Assembly: GCA_035772405.1 (NCBI GenBank)
Contig: JAYKKM010000263.1
Location: 2,356,501 to 2,420,500 of the forward strand
From: Chrysogorgia sp. JL179-B06
Taxonomy: Eukaryota > Cnidaria > Anthozoa > Scleralcyonacea > Chrysogorgiidae
DNA length: 64,000 nucleotides
Reading direction: 5' to 3'
The notes under the pieces are model-generated. The model was not told the DNA's origin. It worked only from the letters and a program-made list of their open reading frames with translations, and searched no databases. Position 1 is the stretch's first letter, and the number at the start of each line of letters is the position of its first letter. The position numbers were made by a program, and so were the translations under genes. Of this stretch, positions 32,753-45,600 are shown one piece after another.

Positions 32753-34320
32753 TTACTGATGTTTTACTGTCCATTTGAGCATTGTCGGGCACCTTGATGA
32801 GACCATGATCAGACACAAAAGTGTAACGACGGTTGATTGAAATTTTAAAATTTTAAACTGGATATTTGTGCTGTTACTAGTTGACTTCCAGAGTTCATTG
32901 ATTGCTTGGTTTGGAGATGTTTTAAGAGCCGTTTGGCATTGGGTGAATTTGACAGGAGGACAAATATTAAGACCAAATTTGTTTCTGGTTAGGTAGACAG
33001 TACTAAGTGTTCCTGATATAGGTATTTCAAGCCATTTACGAATATAACTGTTCACTATAGAATCAATGTTCTCTGAAATCCAAGTTTTTGATAAAGTAGT
33101 AACAGTAAAATGCCAGGATATTTTGGATAAAACATGGCGACTGTACAAGGATTTATTTTTTGAATGTAGTGGCTATGAATCAATATCAGTCATTGTTCGT
33201 GAATGAGGGAGGTAAGTTCAGACTTGTGTTGTTGATTAGACATTGAAATCAAAGTATCTGACTAAATATTGAAAATACTCGTCAATTTTGGTCGCTGGAA
33301 TTAGTTGGTTATTAATGAGGAGTTTCGGTAGATATTGGATGGATTTTGTTACAGCTTTTTTAATGCCAAAAGTACTACACTTATCAACCTGTACAATCAT
33401 GTTGGACCATTGGCACCAAATAGAAAAGCGGTTCAAAAGATGTTGGTTTTTTCATTCTTGACTACTTATAATAGCAGCGTCATCAGCAAACTGAAACCAG
33501 TGGATAGGATTTAAAAACTGAAAGGAGAAACCAAACTGACGATACTTCTCGGCTTTGATATGTCGAATAAAAGTGTTAAAACACATATTAAACAGCAGAG
33601 GACTGAGACAATCGCCTTGCAGTATGCCACTGCCAACAGATATGAACGGAGTACAGAATTCAGGTGTAATTATTGAGCTATAGAAATCCGTGTATAGACT
33701 TTTTATATAACAAATTTTATATGTTCAGGGATATGGTGATAATCAAGGATGGATTGAATTAAATTGTGATGAACTTCGCCAAAGGCATTTTTCAGGTCAA
33801 GTAGCGTGATGACAACAGAGCGTTGTTTGATCCGGGCTTTGTTAATAATATTAGCCATTTGTGCAGTGTGTTCTAGAGTATCAGACAGGTTAGGAGTAAA
33901 GCCCTTCTGTATATTATGTTCTATTAAGTTATTAGTGGTGAGGAATGAGTACGTTGCGTTTTGTAGACAGGAAGTAAATACTTTTAATGGTATGCTTTCC
34001 AGTATGATCGGTCGAAAATTGGATTGTATATTAGCTATGTGTTTCTTGTGAATAAGAATAGTGTAAGCTTTTTTCCACTCAGAAGGAATGGTTCCGGACA
34101 ACCAAACAGCACGTATTAGATCAGTTAAATATGTTCTAAGGAAAGGACAACATTTAAAACATATGATGGAGAGCTGATCAAGGGGACACGGATAACCAGA
34201 AGCTTTCGTTATTATATTTGTGACTTGTTGATATCATGGAGGGTCAAGGTCAAATTGAACTTCAGGATTAGATATCCAATTGGGAATGTTAAACAGTTTG
34301 TTAGGATGAATTGCAGCGAG
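32753..34320 (-). pseudogene. LINE reverse transcriptase relic (D)
   Basis: Minus-strand pieces read in order from 34100: the reverse transcriptase fingers (IPSEWKKAYTILIHKK, then FRPIILESIPLKVF), the first catalytic region with LLDLKNAFGEVHHN near 33790, a GDCLSPLLF-like block near 33610, and the FADDAA catalytic motif near 33490. A thumb-like stretch follows from 33436 to 33236, and a C-terminal part reaches 32753. Frameshifts and stops separate all parts. The motif set differs from the neighbouring LINE C, so this is a separate family. Confidence 0.7.
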
Positions 34321-34449
34321 AGTATTGGTGAAGTAAGAAAGTTATTCGTCATGTTGAAAGATGGAAGTACAACATATTTCATGTTTAGAACATTTTTAAC
34401 ATAACCCCAGAATTTTTTACTGATGTATTTATCGACCTTTAAAAGTGAC

Positions 34450-36935
34450 TTAATTTGAAGGACGACTAAGTGACTTAATTGCAGGAATAGCAAGTGTTTT
34501 GAAACTTGGAATGCTAGGTACAATGGAGAGATTGTTGAATGGAATGTGATTCCATGTTACTATTGTTCGTGGATAAAATGAATACTTGTACACAATGACA
34601 CTGCATTGGATCTTTCGAAAAGGAGAGGTGTTTGGCAATCTTGATACTCTATTTAAATGACACACCTCGTCAGGAAAACTGATACATACAAGACCTTGAT
34701 TGATCTTGTAGAACATGGTGGCTTGATGCAATAACCTACATTGTTCGAGTGTGTCCCAGCCCAGGTGGTTTATCATAGGAGAGACGTGGCTAGTTCTAGA
34801 ATAGTCGTTTTGAGTGAATCTAGCAGCTCTGCGTTGAATCATCTCGATCTTGTTGATATTTCTTTTGGTGTAAGGGTTCCACACAGAGCAGGCATATTCT
34901 AGTTGGGGACGAACAAGACTAGTATAAGCTCTTGACTTAACTCTCATGCTACAGTCACCTAGGATTCTTCTAAGTAGTCCAAGAGTACTATAATTTGCCT
35001 TATTACATATGTTGTCACAATGCTGATTCCAGTTTAGCTTATGGTTTATAGTGATACCTAAGTATTTCGTCGAAGCTACACTACAGATGGTTTGCTTATT
35101 CATTACATAACTACAAGAAGAGTGGTCTGTTTATTTGTAATTCCTAAATGATAGAATTTGGAATAATTAAAATTGAGTTGCGATTTGTTGGCCCACTCAC
35201 TTTTCTAGGTCCTCTTGTAAGGTTATCTGGTCTTGATGATCGTTAATCTCTCTATATATAATACTATCGTCAGCGAATGAACGAATTTGAGAATTAATGA
35301 TATCAGAGATGTCATTTATATATAGAAGAAATAAAACAGGTGCAAGAATTGTTCCTTGGGGTACTCCTGATATCACAGGTTTTGAATCAGAGTGGGAGCC
35401 ATTTACAGAAACAACTTGCGAACGGTTGGAAAGAAAAGACTTGATCTAATTGGCAGAGGGTCCTCTTATTCCATAATAATCAAGTTTTGACATCAGGCAG
35501 AGGTGAGGGACAGAGTCAAAAGCTTTCCTGAAGTCTAGTACAATGACATCGGTTTTTTTTTTGGTTAACACTTTTAGCCCAGTCATTCATAGCAGTAATC
35601 AGTTGAGTCTCACAGGAAAACATTTTTCGGAAACCATGTTGTTGATCAATTAAAATATCATGATATGCTAAGTGTTTGGCAACATGGCTGAGAATGATAT
35701 GTTCCATGACTTTGCAACATAAACATGTTAGTGAGATTGGGCGATAGTTGGCTGGATTTGACTTCACATTCTTAAATACAGTGGAAACAAGGGCCTTTGA
35801 CCAATCAGGTGGAAGTACACAAGATTCATAAGACTGCTGGAAGATGAAACAAAGCCAGTTCGAAATGGATTGTGCAAGTTCTTTGAGGACTCTAGCTGGG
35901 ATTTCATCAGGGCCGCAGGCTTTACTAGGGTTAAGTTGCAAAAGTTGTTTGGTTACACCTTGGCAGTTGATGATCAAGTCTGAGATAGAAGTGTATGGAG
36001 ATTGACCTTTGCTTGGAATTGGAGACTTTTCCCAAGTAAATATTGAATAAAACTGAGAGTTCAAAGCTTTGGGTTTATCAGAAACGCATAGTTTGTCGTC
36101 GAATTTTAAGGGCCATGCCAGAACTTTCGGATTTACTTGTACGAACATAAGACCAAAATTTCTTAGGATTGGCGTATAAACTTGCACCAATATCATCATT
36201 GAGGTAATTGCTGTGAGATTGTTTCACAAGGCGAGAAACTATGTTTCGTTCTTTCTTAAATTCATCACAGTGTTTAGGTTTATGGGATTTAAGAGCTTTC
36301 TTATGTAGGCGATCTTTCGTCCGCATATGACGTTTGATAGAAGAGGTTATCCACGGTAGCTTAAATTTAGGCACAGATTTCTTATGAGGGACATAATCTT
36401 GAATACCTTTGATCAGACATGACTTGAATTTAAACCAATATCAGATACAGAGTTATTTTGAGGACTAGATAGACAACAGTTTTCTGATGCATGTAACATA
36501 AATTCATTAAATTTAGTAAAATCAGCTTTCTTATATATATAGACCTTGTGAGGAGGCTTGAATGATCTAGTAGCTTTAAAAAGGATTGCCAGATGATCAC
36601 TCATGCCTGATGTAGTGGAAACGTTGGAGATATTATTTGGGTACGATGACAATAATAAGTCCAATGTTTTGTTAGAAGCTGGGCGAGTAGGTAGGGTGAC
36701 ATGTTGGGTCAAGGAGTAGTTGTCGAGTGTGTGAAGAAGTTTATTATGCTGTCCTGAGTTGCTTTTACTTAAGAATTCTGGTGGATCAGATTTCCAGTTG
36801 ATATCTCCGAGGTTAAAGTCACCCCCTAGAATGATATATGGATGGTGATTGGCGGAGTCCAATACAAAGTTTAAAGATTTGTGGAGTTCGTCGAGAGTTT
36901 CAGAGGTCTGTAATAGGATGTCAAGTATAATTTCT
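34450..36935 (-). pseudogene. LINE (CR1/Jockey-like) relic (C)
   Basis: Reading the minus strand, the APE endonuclease with GGDFNLGDINWK and SDHLAI lies at 36862-36413. The linker with LPWITSSIKRHMRTKDRLHKKA follows at 36374-36078. The reverse transcriptase lies at 36199-35516 (CGPDEIPARVLKEL, NYRPISLTCLCCKVMEHI, QHGFRKMFSCETQL) and continues near 35380-35260 with GVPQGTILAP and a FADDS motif. The C-terminal region with KYLGITINHKLNWN and LEYACSVWNPYT ends at 34450. This is the most complete LINE here, but it carries several frameshifts. Confidence 0.85.
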
Positions 36936-37210
36936 TAGAGTTACTGAATTTCACTGAGGACCAGATAATTCACAATTGGTATCAAGACTAGGACACTCTT
37001 CACATACAATATCTGACTTGATAGCCTGAAATACACTCCCACCGTTAGCATTCCTGTCTGGTATATCTTTGTGTAGTTTGGATTCTGTACCCAAAACAAT
37101 ATCAGGGTTGTGTAGGTCTAGCAAAACTTGAAATATAATATAATATAAACCTTATATATAATATGCGAATGCTTGCCGAGACAGGCGCTTGGGACAGTGA
37201 GTCACTTAAA
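36936..37210. other. LINE 5' remnant and spacer
   Basis: Partial endonuclease-like sequence in broken frames continues LINE C upstream to about 37130. Confidence 0.4.
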
Positions 37211-37456
37211 CATATATATATATATATGTGTGTGTGTGTATGTGTGTGTATGCGTGTGTGTATGTGTGTATGTGTGTATGTGTGTATCTGTGTCTATATG
37301 TGTCTATATGTGTATATATGTGTATATATGTGTATATATGTGTATATATGTGTATATATGTGTATATATGTGTATATATGTGTATATATGTGTATATATG
37401 TGTATATATATGTATATATATGTATATATATGTATATATATGTATATATGTATATA

Positions 37457-37493
<37 letters not shown>

Positions 37494-37556
37494 ATATATA
37501 TGTATATATATGTATATATATGTATATATATGTATATATATATATATATATATATG
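37211..37556. repeat. TG/TA compound microsatellite
   Basis: A run of about 345 bp of TATA, TGTG and TATATATG units. Long artificial open frames on both strands (Tyr-Val-Cys-Ile and Tyr-Thr-His-Ile repeats) arise from it and are not genes. Confidence 0.95.
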
Positions 37557-37639
37557 GCTTGAAAAAGTTGTTACCAAAGTCCTCATATGCAACAAATAAC
37601 TTAGAAATCAACAAGAGTCACGACATCACCTACTAAAAT

Positions 37640-39345
37640 TACAAATTATTTTAACTCATATTTTGCAACAATTGGTGCTAAACTAGGTGAGATTATACAA
37701 TCTGATGCACTTAAAGATCTACCCATCTGGTCGCCAACTAATAAGACCATTTTCAGTTTTCAACCGATAGAAATTCCATCAACATTGAAGAACTTGAAAT
37801 CATTACGAGTTAGCAAAGGAACAGGTCTTGACAACATACCATTTCGTCTACTCAAGTCCACTGCTGACATTATTGCTCCTTCATTAAACTATATATTCAA
37901 CTTGTCATTATCAAAAGGCATTTTTCCACAAGAACTCAAAGCTGCTAAAGTGACTCCTCTGTTCAAGTACTATCAGTCATAGCAAAGATTTTTGAGAAGG
38001 AAGTCCATAATCAACTTTATAATATCTCACGGAAAATAATCTTCCACACTCCTGTCAACACGGTTTCCGTAAGAAAAGATCTACACAACAGCATTAATAA
38101 AAGTTGTCTACAACTGGCTTACCAACATCGACGAAGGCAAAGTTACAACAGCTGTATTCTTAGACCTCGCAAAGGCCTTTGATACAGTGAAACACAACGT
38201 CTTGATAAAGAAATTGGAAACCCTTGGGATCACAGCAATTGATTTGGACTGGTTTATTTCGTATATGACTGATCATCACCAACAAGTTTACTTCAATGGC
38301 GTGCTTTCAACAACAGAATCGATTAAAACAGGCGTTCCCCAAGGGTCAGCCTTGGGTCCTTTACTACTCTTCTTGGTTTATGTGAACGACCTTCCTCATT
38401 GTATTACAAAATCAACAGTCAGCATGTTTGCTGATGATACTGCCAAATATTTCTCCTCGACTAATGCTAATGAAATTGAAGAAGCACTAAATGATGATCT
38501 TACAAGTATTTCTGAATGGATCAAGTCAAATGGTCTAGCATTAACCCTCAACAAACCGAATTTATGGTCATAGGATCACCACAGAGACTTGGGCATTTCT
38601 CATTCGGCAATTTGATGCTAGATGGGGTAACCATCAAAAGAGTTGACTCATTTAAATATCTTGGAATAGTGCTAGACAACAATATTTCTTGGTCAGAACA
38701 TACACAATATCTATGTAAAAAGCCTCAGCGAGAATTGGCATTCTAAAACGCATGCCGCTGCTCAAACCGTCATTGAACCTCTGTTTGACTACTGTGGAGT
38801 GGTCTGGGACACATGTGGCGACGTATCTGCATTAAAACTCCAAAGACTACAAAACCGTGCAGGAAGAATCTGTAACAGTACATGCTAAACTGAAATGGTC
38901 TACGCTTCAACAGAGAAGGAAACACCACAAAGCAGCCTTAATGTACAATTGCCTAAATAATCAACTTGAAGGAATAGACGCAAGCTACATCCGACATGTC
39001 GATATTCATGGTTATAACACAAGACAGAAAGATAACATCATTCTCCCAAAGCCAAGAACAAATTACTTAAAATGTATATTTAAGTACATGAGTAAAGCTG
39101 TGGAAATTCAATCCCTCTGCACATTGAGAAATCAAACTCAGTAACAACTTTTAAGAAACATCTATATGACGTTGAATTAAACCATTGATTGAACTAAATT
39201 TTTAGTATATAGTTTTATTATAATCATTATTCTGATATTGTAATTAGCCTATTTATAATTTATATAATTTGTATTTTATTATGTAATGTAGCTATTAATA
39301 TCAGGGGCACCAGAGAGAACAGCTTCGGCTGAGGTGTGTTCCCTG
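37640..39345 (+). pseudogene. LINE (CR1/Jockey-like) relic (B)
   Basis: Plus-strand reverse transcriptase pieces are KGTGLDNIPFRLLKSTADI at 37800, FLDLAKAFDTV-type sequence near 38160, GVPQGSALGPLL at 38335, MFADDT at 38425, and FKYLGIVLDNNISW at 38650. The C-terminal segment at 38857-39144 has ATLKWSTLQQRRKHHKA-like sequence. The 3' end reads CAGGGGCACCAGAGAG...AATAAAGCTCTTATC (39303-39365), the usual tail form. Frameshifts interrupt it near 37980, 38130, 38560 and 38740. It faces the oppositely oriented LINE E. Confidence 0.8.
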
Positions 39346-39359
39346 TATAAATAAAGCTC

Positions 39360-41800
39360 TTATCTTAATACACGTGCCCTCTAAACACCAAACCTTTCCA
39401 AGATTTTTCCATTTTTCTACTTCTTTAAGGTTAACTCTTCCCAGATTCCAGATTCTTCCTTTGCAATTGATGTTATGATAACCTTTCTTTTCTCCATATA
39501 CCATGACTACTGTTTTCTTGTGATTAAACGTTGTTCTCCATTTTTTGCCAAATGTATTTAACTCCTCCAACATCCCTTGCAGACCATATTCATTCGTGAA
39601 ATCATTGTCAAGTCAGCGAACATTATTGATCCAAAATACATGTTATTAATCAAAACACCAGTGTTGGCTGATTCCAGCAACTTAATAAGATCGTTGACAT
39701 AAATAAGATACAGCCATGGAGACAAAACACCGCCTTGTCTTGTTCCTTGCGAAATTGTATACTCTCTTGACTTGCATCCTGCAATTGAAACACACCCCTC
39801 ATTCCTAATTCATACCAATTGCTTACAATTCTCCACGGCTTTCCGGTAATCCCCATATAATAGAGTTTATAAAGCATACCATTAATCCACACAGTATCAA
39901 AAGCCCTTTTTTACATCAACATAACAAACATACGCTTTATCTCCATCTTCGCACCACTGATTAATTACTTAATCGATCATGAATGCTGTGGTCAACGCAT
40001 CCTGTTCAGATTGGTATGCCCCTTGTAATTGATGAATGCTTTTGTAATGCTGCCGTTTTACTATGTACAGCACCAGTAGCTCAAATATCTTGTTCATTAC
40101 TAGAAGGTTGATTCCACAAGAGTCATCAAATGTCATCTGTGACTTTCTGCCCTTTGGAATGGGCACTTTAACTGCAAGCTTAAATACCCAAGGAATGTAT
40201 TCCCTCTCCACAATCTTTCTGTGCAAATACACAAGACTTTCAACTAACTTTATGCCTCCGTTTTTAATATGCTCATACATGATTCCATCAAAACCAGGAG
40301 CTTTTCCATTTGGGAGTGTTCCTATAAGTGTTGATACTTCTTCCACACTAATTGGCAAAATAAAGAGTTCATCATCATCTGACAACGACTTAATTTTCAA
40401 TTCGTTAACTGCATTTTCGATATATTGATAAAAATCCTCATCAAATTCGTCATTTTGCAACGGCGAGAACAATTTCTCGTAATAATTGGCCCAACATTCA
40501 GCCTGTTCTTGGTCATACAACTCTTCTACCAACTCTTCACCTTTCTTACGATATGTCGTCCTCCTTTGGCTTCTTCCCATCTTTCTATTGACGTATCTCG
40601 AAAATTTAAACTGATCTATTTCTTCTATTCCGGCTATTTCTTCAAATTCCCTTTTTTCATACATCCGTTGTGTTCTTCGAAGTTCTCTACGAAATGATTT
40701 TTTTGCTTTTTTGTAGTCGGGAAATCGTTCATTTCCATTTCCCCTAGGTCGTCCAGCCATAACCCACTGAATCCAAGCACCTTTGGATACTTAATTTAGT
40801 TTATTGAGCTGTTCACTCCAATACGGTTTAATGTCGTCTATTTTATTCTAGGAAGATTGCTACAAGCCTCTATTACTGATGAACTTAGTTCTTCGACCAT
40901 TCTGTCAATGTCTGAATTCTGATTAATATCACACTGTTCTATGGATTCTATTTTTTCCGCTACAGCATTCGAATATTCCTCCAAATGATTCCCGGTACAT
41001 CTCCTCCACGCAATACAGCTATAGTTTGCTAGTTTATTTGAAGTATGTTGCCTGTCATTATCACTTCCTCCACTAATTATAATTTATATCTGAACTGGTA
41101 AATGGTAGGCTGTATTATCTGGATGCTCATCTACCACCTTTACACTTCTTACTTTTTCTAACATTGTATTGTTAAGAAAAACATAATCCACAATACTACA
41201 GCCAAGTGAAGATACATAGGTATACTTTGCTCCACGACAATCTTGTTCTATGTTAACTGCATACATGCGAAGTTTATCAAAAACATCTTTAACCATCCTT
41301 CCACGAACATTTTCTTTTTGCCCAGATCTATCATCGCGCAAATGAGCATTAAAGTCTCCAAGAATAATCATTGTTTCTCCCAAACTTTGGTTTATTAAAC
41401 AGAACAGTTCTACGTCTTCCAATACTTTCTTAAACTCCTCCGAACTGCTATTTGTTGACGGAAAATAGACACAACAAATCAATACGTGTATTGATTGCTT
41501 ACCCTTATATTTTATGTTTACACTGCAATAATGCGATCCGACGTCGTGGAAAGTTTTTGTCCTATAAAAATATCATCCCTCCACAATATTGCTACGCCAC
41601 CTTGACCCCTTCGCCATCTGTAATTCAAATCATTAGCGGAACTAGACACAGAATGGCAATTGAAATTTCCATCCAAAGATTCAAGGAAAGATAATTCATC
41701 ATCATAAAGCCAATGTTCTGTTACTGCCAAAATATCACACGTTTTCAGTAAATCTTTGGCATAGTTATAGTTCCCATAAATACCCCACAGTTCCATGTTA
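39360..41800 (-). pseudogene. LINE with APE endonuclease and reverse transcriptase, relic (E)
   Basis: Reading the minus strand, the endonuclease begins at 41796 with WGIYGNYNYA and CDILAVTEHWL. It continues at 41482-41084 with IILGDFNAHLRDD and ends in a DEHPDNTAYHLP block where SDH is usual. The reverse transcriptase N-terminal half is at 40760-39969 (LPNGKAPGFDGIMYEHIK, VPIPKGRKSQ). The remaining palm is broken between 39892 and 39300, with TTFNHKKTVVMVYG near 39530. The element is degraded, and no FADD motif could be found. Element 2 starts 190 bp beyond its 5' end. Confidence 0.8.
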
Positions 41801-41835
41801 TCACATTTAGCATGATTTGTGTTCTTTTCCTTGCC

Positions 41836-41886
41836 CTGATTTAGTCAGTCAGTCAGTAGTCAGGTTGGTTGGTTGGTTGGTTGGTA
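41836..41886. repeat. Short CAGT and GGTT microsatellites
   Basis: TCAGTCAGTCAGT is followed by a GGTTGGTTGGTTGGTTGGTA run, directly upstream of the element 2 insertion site. Confidence 0.8.
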
Positions 41887-41990
41887 GATGGTCATGTATG
41901 AGAGGTTCATTGTCTGTACGGTACTACTAATCTACTTTTTACTGGATGCCTCATTTGGAAAGCAGCTTGTTACAGTTTCTATATTCTATG

Positions 41991-42158
41991 AGTAGTATAG
42001 CAAGTAGGGCTGCGAGCCCAATCGACGTCAACCGTAAATATAAATACCAAAACATCACCAAATTTGCCAAATCGCGATTCGACAAATTTGACGATGTTTT
42101 GGTGTTTGTATTCACGTTTGACGTCGAATAAGCTCGCAGCCCTACTTGCTATACTACT
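41991..42158. repeat. Left terminal imperfect palindrome (hairpin-capable)
   Basis: The 168 bp form two 84-bp arms that pair at 73 of 84 positions with no insertions or deletions. The outer 27 bp are perfect, and the exact centre is TCGCGA at 42072-42077. Mismatches are spread through the inner two thirds. Both arms therefore carry the AGTAGTATAGC terminus, in opposite orientation. Confidence 0.95.
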
Positions 42159-42534
42159 ACAGCGATCGTTAGTCAATCTAGACACCCTTCGCACGTTTTC
42201 TACTAAATTGATGTCAAACACACGCGAGACTAGCGAAACAATACCAAATTTATACTAAATCGCGACTCTCGCTAAATTTGACACCATTTCAGCCACATTT
42301 AAAAAATAGAAAGTGTCGTTTCAAAATTCTCACAAATTTATGTCAAATTACATTTAGGAAAAAATAGAAAGTGTCATTTCAACATTTTCGCGTGTTAAAA
42401 AAAATAAAATGTGGTACGAGCCCACTATCACATATTAAAAAAATAGAAAGTGTCATTTCAACATTTTCACATTTTTGTTCAACAAACCACCAACACGTTC
42501 TGCTACTGTCTCACAAATTCACGCGCGAAAAAAA

Positions 42535-42559
42535 ACCACTAGATTTTGATTCTAGTGGT
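42535..42559 (-). terminator. Stem-loop followed by T-run, left copy
   Basis: A perfect 9-bp stem (ACCACTAGA/TCTAGTGGT) with a 7-base loop is followed on the minus strand by a run of T. It lies about 85-110 bp past the polymerase stop. The same structure occurs at the right end after the last plus-strand gene, so it may act in transcript ending or RNA stability. Confidence 0.45.
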
Positions 42560-42643
42560 GATGTTTATCCAAATGGATAGCGAAATGGCGCTCTTTTGAT
42601 TGGCTAACAACATTGACTAACAAATAGCCAGTCGTTTTGCGAA

Positions 42644-45600
42644 TTAGTCCGTTTGCTCACTATTTTCAGTGGTGTCTCTCGCTTCAATGTTTTTGTGACC
42701 ATACGCGTAGGAGTCAATGCCATTTTCTAAAAGGTATCGTTTGTCATCAAAACAGGATAGCGACACTTTATTAATTTCATAGCTACCTAGCTGGTGTTTG
42801 ACACTTCTAATGGTCTTCATTGTGTGTCGCAACTGTTTCTGCTCGAGTAACACGCTTTTGTAATCTTCGTGTCTGATTACCTTTTTAATTATATTTTTTC
42901 TAATACCTTTAGCGGTTTTCCCGCCACCTCCACCCTCTTTCAAATAGCTGTACATTTTACTGCGCAACCCGACGAACTCAACAATTGGCGTTCCAGCGCA
43001 CTCGTCCTTCATCTTCCCAATAACTTTCTTATTCTCTTTGAAAGCGAATGGGTTGTCTGCAGGGTAATCGCTATTGTCAAACTTTTCGCGCTCTTCCATG
43101 AAGTCGGAATAAACGTCGCCAGTTTTGATTGAGTACAACAGACTGTCAGTGTCAGTGAAGTGTAGTCTACAGGTGTCGCTAGAGTACTTTTTCATAATAT
43201 AATTATAGTGGAAATTATACATCAGCGTTTTGCTCAAGTCTAGTATGCACATACCCACGTATGCGGGTCTATTTAGTGTCAGCGTTTCTTTAACTTTGTG
43301 GACAGCAACTAAGTTCTCGTTAAATATCTTGCAAGACACAAACGTTGGCTTTGAGACAAGCTTTTTAAATTTCTCCGCAGTGGTCACTAATCTTACGTCC
43401 ACACGCTTCCTCAAGTTTTCCATCGTTTTTCCGAACACACTGTTATTCATCAACTTGAAGAAGTCCTTCTCAAAAGCGTTCTTAGCCGCAGTTCTTTTGA
43501 CTGTGTTAAAGTCGATGTACTTGCCTAGCCACTTGGACTGGTCAAACTGCAGGACCCTGTGAATCTTATTGATTTTTAATCCAAGATCCATGTACAACTG
43601 CAGATTTCCGTAGTGACACACATACTTTTTTTTGTCCATCAAATTAGTCACCAGCTTCTTCACACCACCAACACTCACGTTAAACTTATTTTTGATTTTC
43701 GTGCAGTACTCCGACAACATGTCAACGGTTATCTCCATCTTCTCGGGAGCCAAAGGGTAATCGTTGTGTAGGTCATGCAAATGGGCTGGGTACTCCAAGT
43801 CAACCTCGAGCAGTAAACCTTTTTTACTATTGTTGTGATAGTCGTGCAGATTAACTTTTTCTATTTCTTTCTCAGTCAACCACTTGAAGCCGCCCGTGGG
43901 TAGACTTCGACTCATTGCCCATCCATACAAGTTGTTGGCGTCAAGGTACATCAAATACTTCGACTCTTGCTCTTTGTCATACCCTTCCATGTACTTATTA
44001 TTCGCCACACCATGTCTGTTGCATATGTAGCTCACACCACCACGCATACCTAGTTCTACGAACTGGAACATGTCGATGTCGGACAATAATTCGAGTTCCA
44101 CTCCAGTCATCTTCAACATGGCGTCCCAAGCCAATCCAGGTGATGTGAAATAGTGGCACGGGTCTAATTTATACTCGCGATGGCATGTCTTTCTAAAGTT
44201 CTCAAAAACGTCGGCAAGCAAGAGCACATCGCTTTTCAAATACAGGTCGTGATACCCACCCATACTTTCAACGTCGAAGTAGTCCCACACATCGCAAGCG
44301 CGCTCATGCATTTCTTCCGTAATATGCTCGTCATTCAGAATGCTGTAGAAGTCCTTTTTGGAGGGTAGCTCGCATTCGTCGAATTTATCAAAGGAGTCCA
44401 TGTAATCATAGGGATAGACCCCCTTTCTTGTCATGAGTGCCAACCCATCGTCGCGAAACACTTCTGACGTGTATTTGAAAGCGTCCCTTGGTAGGTTCCT
44501 CACCAAGTTGTCTAGACCACTACTCATGAACTGAAAGCTGTCCAAGAATACCAAGTTTTTTCCAAGCATGAACGCCATGTACTTCTCCATGTTGTTTGGT
44601 ATCACATTTATGTCTTGGCCAAACTTACCAATCTCCTGCATAATGAAATGGCTATCATAGCCACGTAGGTTATGAAAGATCACAGGGATTTTGTCAGTCA
44701 ACTTAAAGTTCACATTACACTGACGATGTGCAGACCCTCTGTACTTGCCTGAGACATGACAGTGGTCTCTCACTCTAACGTCAGCGCTGGTGTACTCAAC
44801 GCTACAAATATGACAACTCTTGGCCTCGTCGAAATTCTTCTTATCGTCATCAGTCAGTGTCATCTCTTTGTTAAAGTGACTCTCAGATGTCTTTTTGCAA
44901 TATTCAACAATTTCTAACATCTCCCCAATGAACTTGTTAACTGCATTTTCACCACGATACACTTTTACTGGCTTACTGTACTCGTTGTCGTAGCAACAAA
45001 CCAGTTTATACCCATAACCGCAGTCAACGTGTCTCTGGTAAGCATTTGTGTAGCTACACTCGCTTGACAGCTTTGTTGTGTGCACCTTCTGTGTGATAGC
45101 CTCGAAGTCTGCGTACACCACAAATGGTACATTTAATTGTCTACTAAAATTCTCGTATTTCACTTTAGCGCCTTTTTGCGGCATTTTAATAGCTTGCTTC
45201 CCATTGATGACCAAACATACCTCAACATGACTTTCAAGCACGTCCGCTCGACTAAAACACTGCAAGCAATATCTACAAAAGTGTTTTCTAGCCTTATACT
45301 TTGTCTGGCGGTACATGAATTTGTTAAAATCGCGAATGTATACATAATGCTTGTTGCCCACGTCATTAGTTATCAACAATAGGTCCATATGGTCAAGATA
45401 CGCCTCTTTAGAAACGTACACAGGGAATGGCTGCAAATTTTCATACCCAAAAACATTTATGCTAATATCGTTCGCCTTTTCGATCTTGTTGTAGTCTTCG
45501 AGTGTGACTGGGAAGTCAATTCCGTCATAATTCAACTCACCGACATGCCTAGCGTACTTCGACGTTCTATCGGAGTGTTTTCCAACAGGAAACTTATGCG

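Larger units (their letters stand above)
41991..42669. repeat. Element 2 left terminal inverted repeat
   Basis: It is essentially identical, apart from homopolymer length, to the reverse complement of 59364-60136 over the outer 570 bp. It contains the terminal palindrome (41991-42158), three copies of an AAAAATAGAAAGTGTC-containing unit (from about 42300, 42360 and 42436), and the stem-loop at 42535-42559. It extends through the stop of the polymerase gene and into its last eight codons. Confidence 0.95.

Noticed and set aside
37163..37636. Long open frames on both strands with Tyr-Val-Cys-Ile repeats
   Set aside because: They are products of the TG/TA microsatellite, open in several frames at once.
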